A stretch of DNA of 64,000 nucleotides from Synergistaceae bacterium (GCA_021372895.1 JAJFTP010000027.1:1-64000); one strand, 5' to 3'; positions 17,456-26,802 are shown, counted from the stretch's first letter. Made by a program: numbers and translations. Notes: generated from the sequence alone by a model not told the origin.

Positions 17456-18696
17456 CCGTAAAACTATACAGGAATGCCAGAATATTTACTCCTGTAGATC
17501 CAGGTCACCCGCTCAGGGGAGCAGAACAGGGGAAAATAACTGAGATAAAGCGCGGAGCTATGCTTGTCCGTAACGGCTTTATCGAGAAAATAGGAGACGA
17601 AGAGGATGTGCTTAAGGGACTTGCCCAAGCATCTGTCAATGAAGAGCACAATTTTGACGGCGCCTGTGTTATACCCGGATTTGTAGATCCGCATACCCAT
17701 CTCTGTTTTGCAAAGAGGCGGGAGGATGAGTTCGGTATGAGGCTTGCAGGACTGCCCTATCTTGAAATACTTAAAAAGGGCGGCGGGATACTCTCTTCTG
17801 TCAATGCGGTCAAGTCTGTCACCGAAGAAGAGCTTTTCTGCCATACTAAGGAGCTTGCGATGTCCGCGCTTTCCAAAGGAACCACGACTATGGAGATAAA
17901 GAGCGGATATGGTCTTGAACTTGAGCTTGAACTCAAAATGCTGAGAGTGATCAGGCGCATCGGCCGTGAGACGCCGCTTGACATAGCTCCGACGTTTATG
18001 GGAGCACATGCGGTTCCTGAAGATTATAAAAACAGGGCCGATGAATTTATCGATGTTCTTATCAACGAGATGCTGCCTGAAGTCAAAGCTCAGGGGATAG
18101 CAGAGTTTTGTGACGTATTCTGTGAAGAGGGTGTCTTCTCGGTAGATCAGAGCAGGAAATTACTCAAAGCAGCAAAAGCTGCCGGATTTGACACAAAGAT
18201 ACACGCTGATGAAGTAAACGATCTCGGAGGAGCCGGGCTTGCGGCGGAACTTAAGGTTACGTCTGCGGAACATCTTCTTGCCGCAAGCGAGGAAAACCTC
18301 AGGGCAATGGGCAAGGCTGGCTCAATAGCGGTTCTTCTGCCTGCAACGGCTTACAGTCTGAAGAAGCCCTATGCCAGAGGCAGGGACATGATAGACTGGG
18401 ATGTTCCTGTTGCGCTTGCCACGGATTGCAATCCTGGCTCATGTTTCTGTGAATCTGTGCCGTTTATCTTTGGGCTTGGGGTCATGAACATGAATATGTC
18501 GGTAGAAGAGGCGCTTGCAGCTTCGACGCTCAACGCGGCCTATGCGATCAAGAGGCAGAATAAGGTCGGAAGCCTTGAGCTCGGAAAACAGGCGGATTTC
18601 CTCGTCCTTGACGGAGAAACCCCGACTGTTCTGGCCTATCATGCCGGCAGTACCTCGGTTACGGAAGTACATAAGCTGGCGGAAAGAATATTTTAA
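17452..18696 (+). CDS. hutI: Imidazolonepropionase
   Basis: Zinc/iron amidohydrolase that opens imidazolone-5-propionate to N-formimino-L-glutamate; 414 aa. The metal-binding HxH is in GFVDPHTHLCFAKRRE. Further family motifs are IKSGYGLELELELKMLR, IHADEVNDLGGAGLAAEL and LATDCNPGSCFCES. Translationally coupled to ftcD by a 4-base overlap. Completes the pathway hutH-hutU-hutI-ftcD/fchA in one locus. Confidence 0.96.
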   Translation: MTVKLYRNARIFTPVDPGHPLRGAEQGKITEIKRGAMLVRNGFIEKIGDEEDVLKGLAQASVNEEHNFDGACVIPGFVDPHTHLCFAKRREDEFGMRLAGLPYLEILKKGGGILSSVNAVKSVTEEELFCHTKELAMSALSKGTTTMEIKSGYGLELELELKMLRVIRRIGRETPLDIAPTFMGAHAVPEDYKNRADEFIDVLINEMLPEVKAQGIAEFCDVFCEEGVFSVDQSRKLLKAAKAAGFDTKIHADEVNDLGGAGLAAELKVTSAEHLLAASEENLRAMGKAGSIAVLLPATAYSLKKPYARGRDMIDWDVPVALATDCNPGSCFCESVPFIFGLGVMNMNMSVEEALAASTLNAAYAIKRQNKVGSLELGKQADFLVLDGETPTVLAYHAGSTSVTEVHKLAERIF

Positions 18697-18716
18697 ACAT
18701 CGACTGTAATGAACTC

Positions 18717-18759
18717 AAAAACTAGGGTTTGTGTGAAAGAAAACGAGCCCTAGTTTTTT
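18717..18759 (+). terminator. Terminator after hutI
   Basis: AACTAGGG (ending 18727) pairs with CCCTAGTT (from 18748), followed by T6. It ends the hutH-ftcD-hutI transcript before convergent queA. Confidence 0.8.
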
Positions 18760-18790
18760 GTCTCTCAAATAAATGCAATGTGTTATTGCT

Positions 18791-19843
18791 TTATATGATC
18801 AACATCGCATCTCCGAAGGAGAAAAAGCGATAGCGCTTCTCCACCGCCTCTTTATATGCTGCCATCATTGTACCGTAGCCGCCAAAGGCTGATACCAACA
18901 TTAAAAGAGTACTCTTTGGCAGGTGGAAATTTGTTATCAGTCCGTCAATCACACGGAATTTAAAACCGGGCGTTATGAAAAGCCGTGTATCGAGCATGCC
19001 CGGTCTTACTTCACCATACTCCTTTACGAATGATTCAAGAGTGCGTACGACCGTAGTCCCGACAGCAATTATCCTCCCGCCGCGTTCCTTTGTATCATTG
19101 ATTTTTTTTGCCGTATCGGCAGGAATTTCACAGAATTCGCTGTGCATTATGTGTTCCGATATTATATCGGTCTTGACTGGTCGGAATGTTCCGAGCCCGA
19201 CCTGCAGGGTAACGAATGTACGTTCTATTCCATTGGAACCCATCTGCTCCAGAAGTCCATTTGTGAAATGAAGGCCGGCAGTCGGTGCGGCTACGGAATT
19301 TTCTTTGTCCATCTTTGCATAGACTGTCTGGTATCTCTCAGGTTCTGAATGCGTCGCGGTTATGTAATGCGGCAGAGGGGTTTCTCCGAACTTATGGATA
19401 ATATCGAATGGGTCCGAATTCTCAGGGAAAGATATTTTTCTCAGTCCGTCTTCAAGATATTCGTCAATGATAATATCCGTATCTGCGGCAAGGGAGACAG
19501 CGGTACCCTTTTTCAGCTTTCTTCCCGGACGCACAAGCGCGACCCATTTATTTGTGCCGTCACCTGCAGGCCGCAAAAAGAAGATTTCCACCCTTGCGCC
19601 GCCATTTTTTTTTGTGCCGCAGACGCGTGCAGGCAGGACCCTTGTATCATTCAATACAAGCAGGTCACCGGCCCGCAGGTACTCTGTTATGTTATGGAAT
19701 ATACGGTGCTCGAGCTTCGATGATCCTCTGTGTACGATCATAAGACGGGATGAATCCCGCGGTTCGACCGGATCCTGTGCTATCTGTTCCTTTGGCAGGT
19801 CGTAGTTGTAAGCTGAGGTCCTGCTTAGATCGATCTCTGTCAT
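18791..19843 (-). CDS. queA: S-adenosylmethionine:tRNA ribosyltransferase-isomerase
   Basis: Adds the cyclopentenediol precursor from SAM to preQ1 at tRNA position 34 in queuosine synthesis. 350 aa from ATG 19843, which has GAGG 9 bases upstream and lies 10 bases after the spoIID stop. A longer open frame (to 19924) would overlap spoIID and is not favoured. Motifs: YDLPKEQIAQDPVEPRDSSR, NDTRVLPARV, AAPTAGLHFT, ITNFHLPKSTLLMLVSAF. Last gene of the yebC-ruv cluster. Confidence 0.95.
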   Translation of the reverse strand: MTEIDLSRTSAYNYDLPKEQIAQDPVEPRDSSRLMIVHRGSSKLEHRIFHNITEYLRAGDLLVLNDTRVLPARVCGTKKNGGARVEIFFLRPAGDGTNKWVALVRPGRKLKKGTAVSLAADTDIIIDEYLEDGLRKISFPENSDPFDIIHKFGETPLPHYITATHSEPERYQTVYAKMDKENSVAAPTAGLHFTNGLLEQMGSNGIERTFVTLQVGLGTFRPVKTDIISEHIMHSEFCEIPADTAKKINDTKERGGRIIAVGTTVVRTLESFVKEYGEVRPGMLDTRLFITPGFKFRVIDGLITNFHLPKSTLLMLVSAFGGYGTMMAAYKEAVEKRYRFFSFGDAMLII

Positions 19844-19853
19844 TGTTTTAGCC

Positions 19854-21290
19854 TCACTGTCCGATCGTGGTTCCGGGGAAGTAATGTTCAAGGATCTGTC
19901 TGTAGTCCCATCCTCTTTCGGCAAGTGTCTTTGCTCCCCATTGCGAAAGCCCTACCCCATGCCCAGAGCCCCTCCCGTACAAGTCTACAATGCTTCCCGT
20001 TCCTGATTCCATAGAAAAGCTTGACGGTTCATACTCCGGTATTTTATTGGGATCAAATGTCCCCTGAACAGGATATGATCCAACTGTTGCATAAGGCATA
20101 GGGAGACGTCCCTCCGCTCTCGCTATGCCTGTTTCGATGTAACTGTCTATTTTAGCCGGGTTTGAAAGCATTTCCATTAATTCCTGCGTTGTAAAAACCT
20201 TATGTTTTGTCAGCCAGACAAGCTTTTCCTCCGGATCCTCAGGAATGCTGCGCAGATCGATTTTCGCCGGACGAGACGGAGGAGTTTTTGTCTGAATTTG
20301 TGTTTTTGTCTGTGGCTGCTGTGTCGGGCTGTAGCTCGAACGCCGGCTGAACTCAAACAAAGTGCTTTTTATCTTGTCGGCGCCGACAACAGTCCTGAAC
20401 CTGTGGCCTGTCATATTCTGAGTGCCATTGGTCCCCCCTACCTCTATTGTAAGGATGCGTCCGCTCTCATCTCTGCTGAGCGGTGTTATGGACAGGATCG
20501 TCCCGACATTTATTCCGGATCCCTTTAACCTGGACTCTATAAAGGACATTGGTATAGTCGAATGCCATGTAGTATTGGGTCCGCTGTATGAGACAGGCTC
20601 GAGACTGCCCCTGAGGTATGGGATGTCTGATCCCCAGACGCGCGCTGCGGCTGTTGTCATCCCGCCGCTGTCTGAGTGGTAAAAAACAGAGGCCGGAGCC
20701 CCCTGCCATCTCAATATCATACCCCTGGTGCTATTAACAGCTTCCTCTATGCTTTTTGCATCACCGTTTATTCCTTTGTAGACCTGGCAGTGATTAGTGG
20801 CGCATACATCATAGCCACTGTGTTTGCCGCATGCGGAGAGAACATATGTCCTGGCAATAACAGCCTGAGCTTTGAGGGCCTCCATAGGCCATTTGTCGCT
20901 CATCTCACCTTTAACTACACCCAGCAGATATAGTTCTATATCTATGTCGTTGCCAACTGAAAAACCATCCGGTGCAATTTTAAATAAAAGGTCTCCGTAA
21001 TATTTTGTTCCGTTCCATGCGATAGGAGATGCGGACGAGAGTTTCACCGGCATAGCATAAGCGGAAGGACCAATAATTATCCTGTTCCCGCTTACGTTAA
21101 CATTGCAGTTTCCTGATAACCGGTCCTGTATTCCCAATGCGTCAGTTATGCTTATTTCAGTTCCGGATATGGTACCGTTTATGCATCCGTCCGCAAGCAG
21201 CACAGAGATATTCCCTGAGGCCGCATGGACAGGAGATATAAATGACATTATAAAAACAATAAAAAGAGCGGATAAAAATGTACTTTTCAA
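19854..21290 (-). CDS. SpoIID/LytB-domain secreted protein
   Basis: 478 aa from TTG 21290, which overlaps the preceding stop (TTGA). This start gives a clean signal peptide (KSTFLSALFIVFIMSFISPVHA, cut near residue 23). The SpoIID core contains YLLGVVKGEMSDKWPMEALK with the conserved Glu, then ARTYVLS. The C-terminus has GRGSGHGVGLSQWGAKTLAE and YFPGTTI. Sporulation SpoIID is a lytic transglycosylase on denuded glycan; in non-sporulating diderms, relatives are general exported murein-active proteins. A Gln/Thr-rich linker sits mid-protein. Confidence 0.88.
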   Translation of the reverse strand: MKSTFLSALFIVFIMSFISPVHAASGNISVLLADGCINGTISGTEISITDALGIQDRLSGNCNVNVSGNRIIIGPSAYAMPVKLSSASPIAWNGTKYYGDLLFKIAPDGFSVGNDIDIELYLLGVVKGEMSDKWPMEALKAQAVIARTYVLSACGKHSGYDVCATNHCQVYKGINGDAKSIEEAVNSTRGMILRWQGAPASVFYHSDSGGMTTAAARVWGSDIPYLRGSLEPVSYSGPNTTWHSTIPMSFIESRLKGSGINVGTILSITPLSRDESGRILTIEVGGTNGTQNMTGHRFRTVVGADKIKSTLFEFSRRSSYSPTQQPQTKTQIQTKTPPSRPAKIDLRSIPEDPEEKLVWLTKHKVFTTQELMEMLSNPAKIDSYIETGIARAEGRLPMPYATVGSYPVQGTFDPNKIPEYEPSSFSMESGTGSIVDLYGRGSGHGVGLSQWGAKTLAERGWDYRQILEHYFPGTTIGQ

Positions 21291-21511
21291 CGTCTCCACC
21301 TTGAAATGATATTCAGCACCAATGTAATAATGATACTTATAACCAGCATGGTACCTAACGGGGCAAAAACGGTGATGTTCTTTTTCTGATATGTTATGTC
21401 CCCGGGCAAATGGCCGAAAGGCAGATCCAGCTTGCCTGCAAGTATCAGTACAATACCGGCAAGGGCAAGGATTATACCTATAAAAAGAAGCATCCTGCCT
21501 ATCTGTTGCAT
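21287..21511 (-). CDS. DUF2905-type small membrane protein
   Basis: 74 aa with two hydrophobic helices (MLLFIGIILALAGIVLILAG and TMLVISIIITLVLNII) around the conserved PFGHLPGDI loop, which marks DUF2905. ATG 21511 is two bases after the ruvB stop. Function unknown. The family is repeatedly found beside ruv and queA genes, which fits its place here. Confidence 0.85.
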   Translation of the reverse strand: MQQIGRMLLFIGIILALAGIVLILAGKLDLPFGHLPGDITYQKKNITVFAPLGTMLVISIIITLVLNIISRWRR

Positions 21512-21513
21512 AA

Positions 21514-22566
21514 TTATAAATCTTCCTCTCCCAAAAGCTGTGTCTGCTGATACTGGATAAAGTGCGGAGATACCGGTATGCCAAGATAATCCCATGTGTT
21601 TCTGGTCGCTTTTCTGCCGCGAGGAGTTCGTTCGAGCAGTCCCTTTTGTATCAGGTATGGTTCATATATATCCTCGATCGTCTGTGCGTCTTCGTTGAGT
21701 GCTGCGGCAAGGGTAGACAGTCCTACAGGACCGCCGTCGAACAGTTCCACAAGCGCTCTGAGGAACTTCCTGTCTCCTTCGTCGAGCCCTTCACCGTCAA
21801 CTCCCAACATATCCAGTGCGTAGCATGCCAGATCTCTTTTTACCTGGGCGGTTTTTTTTACTTCTGAAACGTCCCTTACTCTTCTTAAAAGACGCAGCGC
21901 GACCCGCGGCGTCCCGCGCGAACGGAGTCCGATCTCCTGAGCGGCACAGTCAGCTATATTGACGTTCAAAACATTTGCTCCGCGCTTAACGATCAGAGTC
22001 AGCTCTTCAGGTGAGTAGAGACTGAGCTGTTCTATAATGCCAAATCTTGCACGCAGCGGAGATGTGAGGAGTCCAAGCCTTGTAGTAGCTCCTATCAGCG
22101 TAAATTTGGGCAGGGACAGTCTGATGCTGCGGGCAAGCGGTCCCTTGCCCACTATGATGGATAGGGCAAAATCCTCCATTGCAGGATATAGGATCTCCTC
22201 GATGTTTGCGGACATCCTGTGTATCTCGTCAATAAAGAGAACGTCGTTTGGCTGGATATTTGAAAGTATTGCTGCCAGGTCTCCGGCGCGTTCAAGGGCC
22301 GGACCGGTCGTTACACGAAGGCTTCCCTTCATCTCTTTTGCGATTATTCCCGCGAGTGTCGTTTTGCCAAGTCCCGGAGGTCCGTAGAACAGAGTGTGGT
22401 CAAGCGGCTCCTCCCTTTGTATGGCGGCAGCCATGTATATAGTCAGCTTGTCCTTTAAGCTTGTCTGCCCAATAAAGTCATCAAGAGCCTGCGGACGCAG
22501 GGTTAAAATTTCCTCTTCCCTTTCCTGTTTTATAGTCTCTATGAGTTTATCTGTTTTTTCAGCCAT
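21514..22566 (-). CDS. ruvB: Holliday junction branch-migration helicase RuvB
   Basis: AAA+ hexameric motor that drives branch migration with RuvA; 350 aa. Walker [13 protein letters not shown], Walker [11 protein letters not shown], sensor [15 protein letters not shown], and a C-terminal winged helix ending [14 protein letters not shown]. It lies downstream of ruvA with a 24-base gap. Confidence 0.98.
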   Translation of the reverse strand: MAEKTDKLIETIKQEREEEILTLRPQALDDFIGQTSLKDKLTIYMAAAIQREEPLDHTLFYGPPGLGKTTLAGIIAKEMKGSLRVTTGPALERAGDLAAILSNIQPNDVLFIDEIHRMSANIEEILYPAMEDFALSIIVGKGPLARSIRLSLPKFTLIGATTRLGLLTSPLRARFGIIEQLSLYSPEELTLIVKRGANVLNVNIADCAAQEIGLRSRGTPRVALRLLRRVRDVSEVKKTAQVKRDLACYALDMLGVDGEGLDEGDRKFLRALVELFDGGPVGLSTLAAALNEDAQTIEDIYEPYLIQKGLLERTPRGRKATRNTWDYLGIPVSPHFIQYQQTQLLGEEDL

Positions 22567-22590
22567 TATATCCTCACATCACGCATCACG

Positions 22591-23202
22591 TCAGCGACGC
22601 TGAAGTATACCAAGCGACGCCTTGAGAAGGCTCTCCTCAGTCCAGGCTTTATCTGTTTCGCTGTCAGCCTTAGATAAAGATATCGCACGGGCTGATTCAC
22701 CCTGAGAGAAACCGAGCCCGGTCAGCGCCTCCATGACAAAGCTGTCAAGGGTGGCACCGAAGGACACAGACGTTCCGGAGTCTAACATTCCAGAAAACTT
22801 TTTTTCAATTTTATTTTTAAGTTCAAAACAGATCCGCTCCGCCCTCTTTGCACCGAGCCCCGGGACAGAGAGCATTGCGGCGCTGCCTGACATTATAGCC
22901 ATAAGCACCTGTTCCGCATCAAAATGCCGCAAAAGGGTTATGGCTAATTTTCCACCGACTGTCTTGACCTGAAGAAGCTCAAGGAAAAGTGTCCGCTCGA
23001 GTTCGGTTGAGAAACCGAACATAGAAAGCCCTGAATCGCTTATTTGAAGGTATGCATAGCAGACAAGCTCTTCATCAATGACTGCATGTTCAAGCAGTGA
23101 GCGTGTAATGAACACCTCAAGACCGAAGCCTGCGACATCAAGAACAATGCAGTCTTCACCTATGGATAGTACGATACCGCGAAGAGAGTTGATCATAGTC
23201 AT
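22591..23202 (-). CDS. ruvA: Holliday junction-binding protein RuvA
   Basis: Tetrameric junction-recognition subunit, 203 aa. N-terminal OB fold (SLRGIVLSIGEDCIVLDVAGFGLEV), helix-hairpin-helix repeats (LLQVKTVGGKLAITLL and MLSVPGLGAKRAERICFELK), and a C-terminal UBA-like domain that contacts RuvB (EALTGLGFSQGESARAI). The ATG overlaps the ruvC stop (ATGA). Confidence 0.97.
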   Translation of the reverse strand: MTMINSLRGIVLSIGEDCIVLDVAGFGLEVFITRSLLEHAVIDEELVCYAYLQISDSGLSMFGFSTELERTLFLELLQVKTVGGKLAITLLRHFDAEQVLMAIMSGSAAMLSVPGLGAKRAERICFELKNKIEKKFSGMLDSGTSVSFGATLDSFVMEALTGLGFSQGESARAISLSKADSETDKAWTEESLLKASLGILQRR

Positions 23203-23705
23203 TTGCCCTTCATAATGTTTCTGTCATAGGCTGCCATTGAAAGTCCCGCAATAGCTATGGCAAGTGCATCGGCCGCATCATCCGGAGTCGGATTCTTCTG
23301 CAGGCCAAGCAGATGCGCAACCATGCCCTGTACCTGTCCTTTTTCCGCAGATCCATAGCCGCATACCGCCATCTTGACCTCTGATGGCTTAAACTCATAG
23401 GGGGTGTGGCCGAGTTGTGCAACCAGAAGCAGTACTACTCCCCTCGCCTGCCATACCATTTCTGCAGTTGATGTGTTGCGTCCGAAGAAAAGTTTTTCCA
23501 CTGCTATTATATCCGGAGGATATTCTTCTGCCTTTTTTTTAAGCTCCTCATATAAGAGAGCGAGCCTCTGCGTCAGAGAAAGTTCCTTCGGCGTCTTTAT
23601 TATACCGTAAGACTCACAAACCAGCCTGTCTCCCTGCTGTGATACAACGCCGTAGCCCAGTGTTCCAAGGCCGGGATCAATTCCAAGTGCCCTTATTATG
23701 TTCAA
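23199..23705 (-). CDS. ruvC: Crossover junction endodeoxyribonuclease RuvC
   Basis: Resolves Holliday junctions by symmetric nicking; RNase H fold, 168 aa. Acidic catalytic residues are seen in ALGIDPGLGTLGYG, IIAVEKLFFGRNTSTA and PDDAADALAIA. The TTG at 23705, 7 bases after the yebC stop, gives the normal N-terminus; the longer frame reads into yebC. The ribosome-binding site is weak, so translation may be coupled to yebC. Confidence 0.95.
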   Translation of the reverse strand: MNIIRALGIDPGLGTLGYGVVSQQGDRLVCESYGIIKTPKELSLTQRLALLYEELKKKAEEYPPDIIAVEKLFFGRNTSTAEMVWQARGVVLLLVAQLGHTPYEFKPSEVKMAVCGYGSAEKGQVQGMVAHLLGLQKNPTPDDAADALAIAIAGLSMAAYDRNIMKGK

Positions 23706-23712
23706 TCCGTCT

Positions 23713-24462
23713 TTAGTCGATCTGAGCAAGTATCTCGTCCGGTATCTCGAAGTTTGAGTATACAGCCTGAACATCGTCATGCTCCTCAAAACGTTCGATC
23801 ATGGCAAGAAGTTTCTCCGCTACAGATTTATTGGTTATTGTGACCGTATTTTTGGGTACAAGCGCAATTTCCATTGACTCTACGTTGTATCCTGCATTTT
23901 TTAATGCTTCGGCGACACCGGTAAGCACTGTCGGATCGCATGTGATCTCAAACCCTCCATCTTCAGGTGTCATATCGTCTGCCCCTGCGTCGATAGCGGC
24001 TATAAGAAGCTCGTCTTCATCCAAGCCTTCTCCTGTTATTTCTATGATACCCTTTCTGTCAAAATTCCATGCCACACAGCCAAGTTCGCCAATAGCACCG
24101 CCGGCCTTGGCAAAAAGGGAACGCATCTCGGGAGCAGTGCGGTTACGGTTGTCTGTCATAGCCTGAACCATTACCGCAACTCCGTTTGGGCCATACCCCT
24201 CGTAGAGCACTTCTTCATAAACTGCCCCGTCGAGCTCGCCTGTACCGCGTTTGATCCCGCGTTCGATATTGTCGACTGGTACGTTCCCGGCTCTCGCTCT
24301 GTCAATAGCGACCTTGAGCCTGAAGTTTGCATTCGGGTCGCCGCCTCCTGCTTTTGCCGCGGCTATGACATTTTTAACGAGTCTCTGGAAAGCCACACCT
24401 TTTTTTGAATCCTGGGCTGCCTTGCGATGTTTGATGTTTGCCCATTTTGAATGTCCTGACAA
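23713..24462 (-). CDS. yebC: YebC/PmpR family protein
   Basis: 249 aa. The N-terminus SGHSKWANIKHRKAAQDSKK is the family hallmark. TTG 24462 is the start: it lies 6-7 bases after GAGGTGA, while the GTG at 24471 is part of that binding site. YebC members act either as DNA-binding regulators of ruv and other genes or, as shown for some, as ribosome-associated factors easing translation of proline stretches. Position at the head of the ruvCAB genes is widespread. Confidence 0.94.
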   Translation of the reverse strand: MSGHSKWANIKHRKAAQDSKKGVAFQRLVKNVIAAAKAGGGDPNANFRLKVAIDRARAGNVPVDNIERGIKRGTGELDGAVYEEVLYEGYGPNGVAVMVQAMTDNRNRTAPEMRSLFAKAGGAIGELGCVAWNFDRKGIIEITGEGLDEDELLIAAIDAGADDMTPEDGGFEITCDPTVLTGVAEALKNAGYNVESMEIALVPKNTVTITNKSVAEKLLAMIERFEEHDDVQAVYSNFEIPDEILAQID

Positions 24463-24531
24463 AAAAATCACCTCATAAAATATATATGGAATAAACAGCT
24501 GGAAACTATCTGGAGCGACTTTACAAAAATA

Positions 24532-25317
24532 TCAGAGTTCTTTTGGAAGTACTGCCATGGGAGAAAATATGCGCTTATGTTCAGATCTCGTTATTGCCGC
24601 GTCTATTTTGGCCTTGACTTCTTCTGTGGCGACACCTGTTGCTAAATATTTATCAAGGTCTTCATATGTAAGCCCCATTTCAGCCTCGTCCGTCTGTCCT
24701 GCCCAAAGGCCTGCTGTCGGAGGCCTGTCGATTATTTCCCGCGGGACGCCAAGATATTCAGCCAAAGCGCGTACTTCGCCCTTAAGCAGATCTGCCATAG
24801 GCAGCAGGTCAACGCCTGAATCACCATATTTTGTGAAATATCCGTACATGATTTCATCTTTGTTGCCGCCTCCGCAGACTAAACAGCCGTTCTGCTGAGC
24901 GATCGCGTAAAGCGTTGTCATGCGCAGTCTTGGTTTTATATTCGCTGCCGGAAGAGCATCAAGGGTCAACTTCTCAGATTTTATCGCCGCCAATATGGAG
25001 TCAAAGGTTTCGGTAAGATCCACTTTATAAGTTTTTAACCCAAAGGCGGGAACAAGCAGCCTCGCATATTCTTCATCAATGGGCAGACTGTGACACGGCA
25101 TTATAATGCCTATTACGTTTTCCGGGCCGACAGCCCTGCACAAGAGTCCGGCTAAAACAGCTGAATCTATTCCCCCGCTTATTCCAAGCACGGCACCCTT
25201 CGCAGATGCACCGGAGATATGTTCCATGATCCATGATTCAAGATAAATTGAGATTTTTTTGGGATCACGATAGATGGACAAATTATAACGCCTCTCTTTT
25301 GTATGGTGATCTGTCAT
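24532..25317 (-). CDS. nadE: NAD+ synthetase, ammonia-dependent
   Basis: Amidates nicotinate adenine dinucleotide to NAD+. 261 aa from ATG 25317; the GTG at 25341 overlaps the predicted promoter. The ATP pyrophosphatase P-loop is LGISGGIDSAVLAGLLC. Further motifs are CGGGNKDEIMYGYFTKYGDS and PPTAGLWAGQTDEAEMG. No glutaminase domain is present, so free ammonia is used, consistent with an amino-acid fermenter. Confidence 0.95.
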   Translation of the reverse strand: MTDHHTKERRYNLSIYRDPKKISIYLESWIMEHISGASAKGAVLGISGGIDSAVLAGLLCRAVGPENVIGIIMPCHSLPIDEEYARLLVPAFGLKTYKVDLTETFDSILAAIKSEKLTLDALPAANIKPRLRMTTLYAIAQQNGCLVCGGGNKDEIMYGYFTKYGDSGVDLLPMADLLKGEVRALAEYLGVPREIIDRPPTAGLWAGQTDEAEMGLTYEDLDKYLATGVATEEVKAKIDAAITRSEHKRIFSPMAVLPKEL

Positions 25318-25331
25318 TTTACACGAGCTAT

Positions 25332-25379
25332 ATTTTAACACAAAGATAACCTATAAGTCATAAATTTATGAGTTATGAC
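25332..25379 (-). promoter_or_regulatory. Possible nadE promoter with overlapping inverted repeat
   Basis: On the minus strand ATGACT (25361-25356), 18 bases, TAAAAT (25337-25332). The perfect 7-base inverted repeat GTCATAA/TTATGAC (25357-25363 and 25373-25379) covers the -35 and could be an operator. Confidence 0.4.
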
Positions 25380-25497
25380 AGATGCATGGGTATGCACAGC
25401 ATGACAAACAGTCCCAAAAAAACATCCATATCCCTGGTTCGAAACATTAATTAAATGTAGAGCGGCGATCCATGCCTGCATTATCCATTCAATACTA

Positions 25498-25794
25498 TCA
25501 GCAGCAGCCTGAACCTCCGCAGGATGGACCTTCTCTGTCTTTATTCCCGTTAAACATCCCCATGAGCACAGCGTAAGCACAGCCTACTCCGCTTTTCACT
25601 GTGATTGCGGAGACAGGGCAATTCATCGAGCATGCGCCGCATTCCATGCACATGTCTATGTCGTTGATCCATGCCTTGTTGTTTTTTACGGTGAAGACAG
25701 CATGCGGACAGACGATCTCGCACATTCCGCACCCGATGCATTTGTCCGTGTCAAGTTTTAATGTTGCAACATTCTTTAGATACTTAAGCCCCAT
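25498..25794 (-). CDS. hgcB: HgcB, ferredoxin of mercury methylation
   Basis: 98-aa ferredoxin with two CxxCxxCxxxCP clusters: C19/C22/C25/C29 and C49/C52/C55/C59 (IDMCMECGACSMNCP). A lone Cys72 follows in KSGVGCAYAV, the family's conserved extra cysteine, and the chain ends with a vicinal pair, SCGGSGCC (C97-C98). That combination is specific to HgcB, which reduces the HgcA corrinoid and helps handle Hg(II). It starts 18 bases after hgcA, giving the standard hgcA-hgcB order. Mercury methylation itself is inferred, not shown. Confidence 0.93.
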   Translation of the reverse strand: MGLKYLKNVATLKLDTDKCIGCGMCEIVCPHAVFTVKNNKAWINDIDMCMECGACSMNCPVSAITVKSGVGCAYAVLMGMFNGNKDREGPSCGGSGCC

Positions 25795-25812
25795 TTGCCC
25801 TTCCCCTTACCT

Positions 25813-26802
25813 TTATGAAATTAAAAATGAAACTATCCTCATCAGTACTCCCGCAGAGATGGCGGCCACAATAAGGGGAAGCGCGGTCTTCATCTCTTTT
25901 TCCACTCCCGACAGCGACGTATAGGTCGACGAGCCGGTAAAGTTCATTGTAAAAAAAGCGGACAGCGACGGCAGTATAAGCAGATAAGAAATGAGCTGCA
26001 GCCAATTAGCACCGCCCTTGGAAAATAAAAACAGGACTGCCGATATGGCCCATATAAGCCCTGTTATCATTCCTTTAAAGGAAAAAGCCCTTCCCGGTAT
26101 CCAGGGAAGAAGGAGCGGAGATACAAAAGCGCCCATGAAGACGGAACCAAGCGGTCCAAGATAATCTGCCCTTTCAACAGGCAGGATACCTAAAGCAGAA
26201 AGAACCGCCATCGCTCCAAATACCTTTAGCATCGATCCCATTGCAATTACGATCTCCATCGGTGTCAGGACAAGCCTGTCAAGAAGTGAAAACCGGACTT
26301 TCCGCATGGATTGCTTTACCGTCATTGCGTTATCGAGGAAATAGGGAATGTCTTCTGACCTTACAGGTCCGTATATGACTTTGAAACCACTCCTTTTTCT
26401 TACTTCGTGGGCAGAAACGCCGGTAGCGCCAAGCTGCGGCAGTATAAGTTCCCTGTGTGTCACTTTCTCCTTAAGTCCTGTCTTATCTATGCGGGAGACA
26501 AGTTCATCGGTACCGAATGTCCCTTCGCCTGCAGCGCACCAGACGTTTATTCCCTCTGTATCCAGAACAAGGAGCCATATGTCCCTTCCGGCAAGGTTTT
26601 TCCTTACCCTGTCTACGGTCATTTTATAATTGGAAGTTACCAGGACAGGAGAATCTCCATCAGGACATCCCATGGCATAAAGTCCGGCTTCAATTGAGTA
26701 ATCCATCCTGCAGATACCCCATCTTGCCTTCCATGAGCCAATGATGTCCTTAATGGTCAGAGATGCAGAAAGAGTCTGATACCGGTTGCAGCAATCCGTC
26801 AT
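25813..26802 (-). CDS. hgcA: HgcA, corrinoid methyltransferase of mercury methylation (variant motif)
   Basis: 329 aa from ATG 26802. The N-terminal corrinoid domain (CdhD-like) has the cap-helix motif INVWCAAGEGTFGTDE with Co-coordinating Cys89, SNYKMTVDRVR before it, and LPQLGATGVSAHEV then VIYGPVRSEDIPYFL after it. Five hydrophobic helices fill residues ~185-329, as in known HgcA. The published motif N(V/I)WCA(A/G)GK ends in Lys; here codon 26526-26524 is GAA (Glu93). HgcA carries the methyl group from folate metabolism to Hg(II) at the inner membrane. The open frame runs to 26889, but that is upstream of the predicted transcription start. Confidence 0.93.
   Translation of the reverse strand: MTDCCNRYQTLSASLTIKDIIGSWKARWGICRMDYSIEAGLYAMGCPDGDSPVLVTSNYKMTVDRVRKNLAGRDIWLLVLDTEGINVWCAAGEGTFGTDELVSRIDKTGLKEKVTHRELILPQLGATGVSAHEVRKRSGFKVIYGPVRSEDIPYFLDNAMTVKQSMRKVRFSLLDRLVLTPMEIVIAMGSMLKVFGAMAVLSALGILPVERADYLGPLGSVFMGAFVSPLLLPWIPGRAFSFKGMITGLIWAISAVLFLFSKGGANWLQLISYLLILPSLSAFFTMNFTGSSTYTSLSGVEKEMKTALPLIVAAISAGVLMRIVSFLIS

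Noticed and set aside
19844-19924. 27-residue N-terminal extension of QueA
   Set aside because: It overlaps the end of spoIID in another frame; ATG 19843 has its own binding site.
21291-21584. N-terminal extension of the SpoIID frame to 21584
   Set aside because: It runs antisense-frame through DUF2905 and ruvB and lacks homology; the TTG at 21290 yields a signal peptide.
25335-25580. 81-codon minus-strand frame rich in Cys and His
   Set aside because: It is another frame of the hgcB 3' end and the hgcB-nadE spacer, without a ribosome-binding site or family resemblance.
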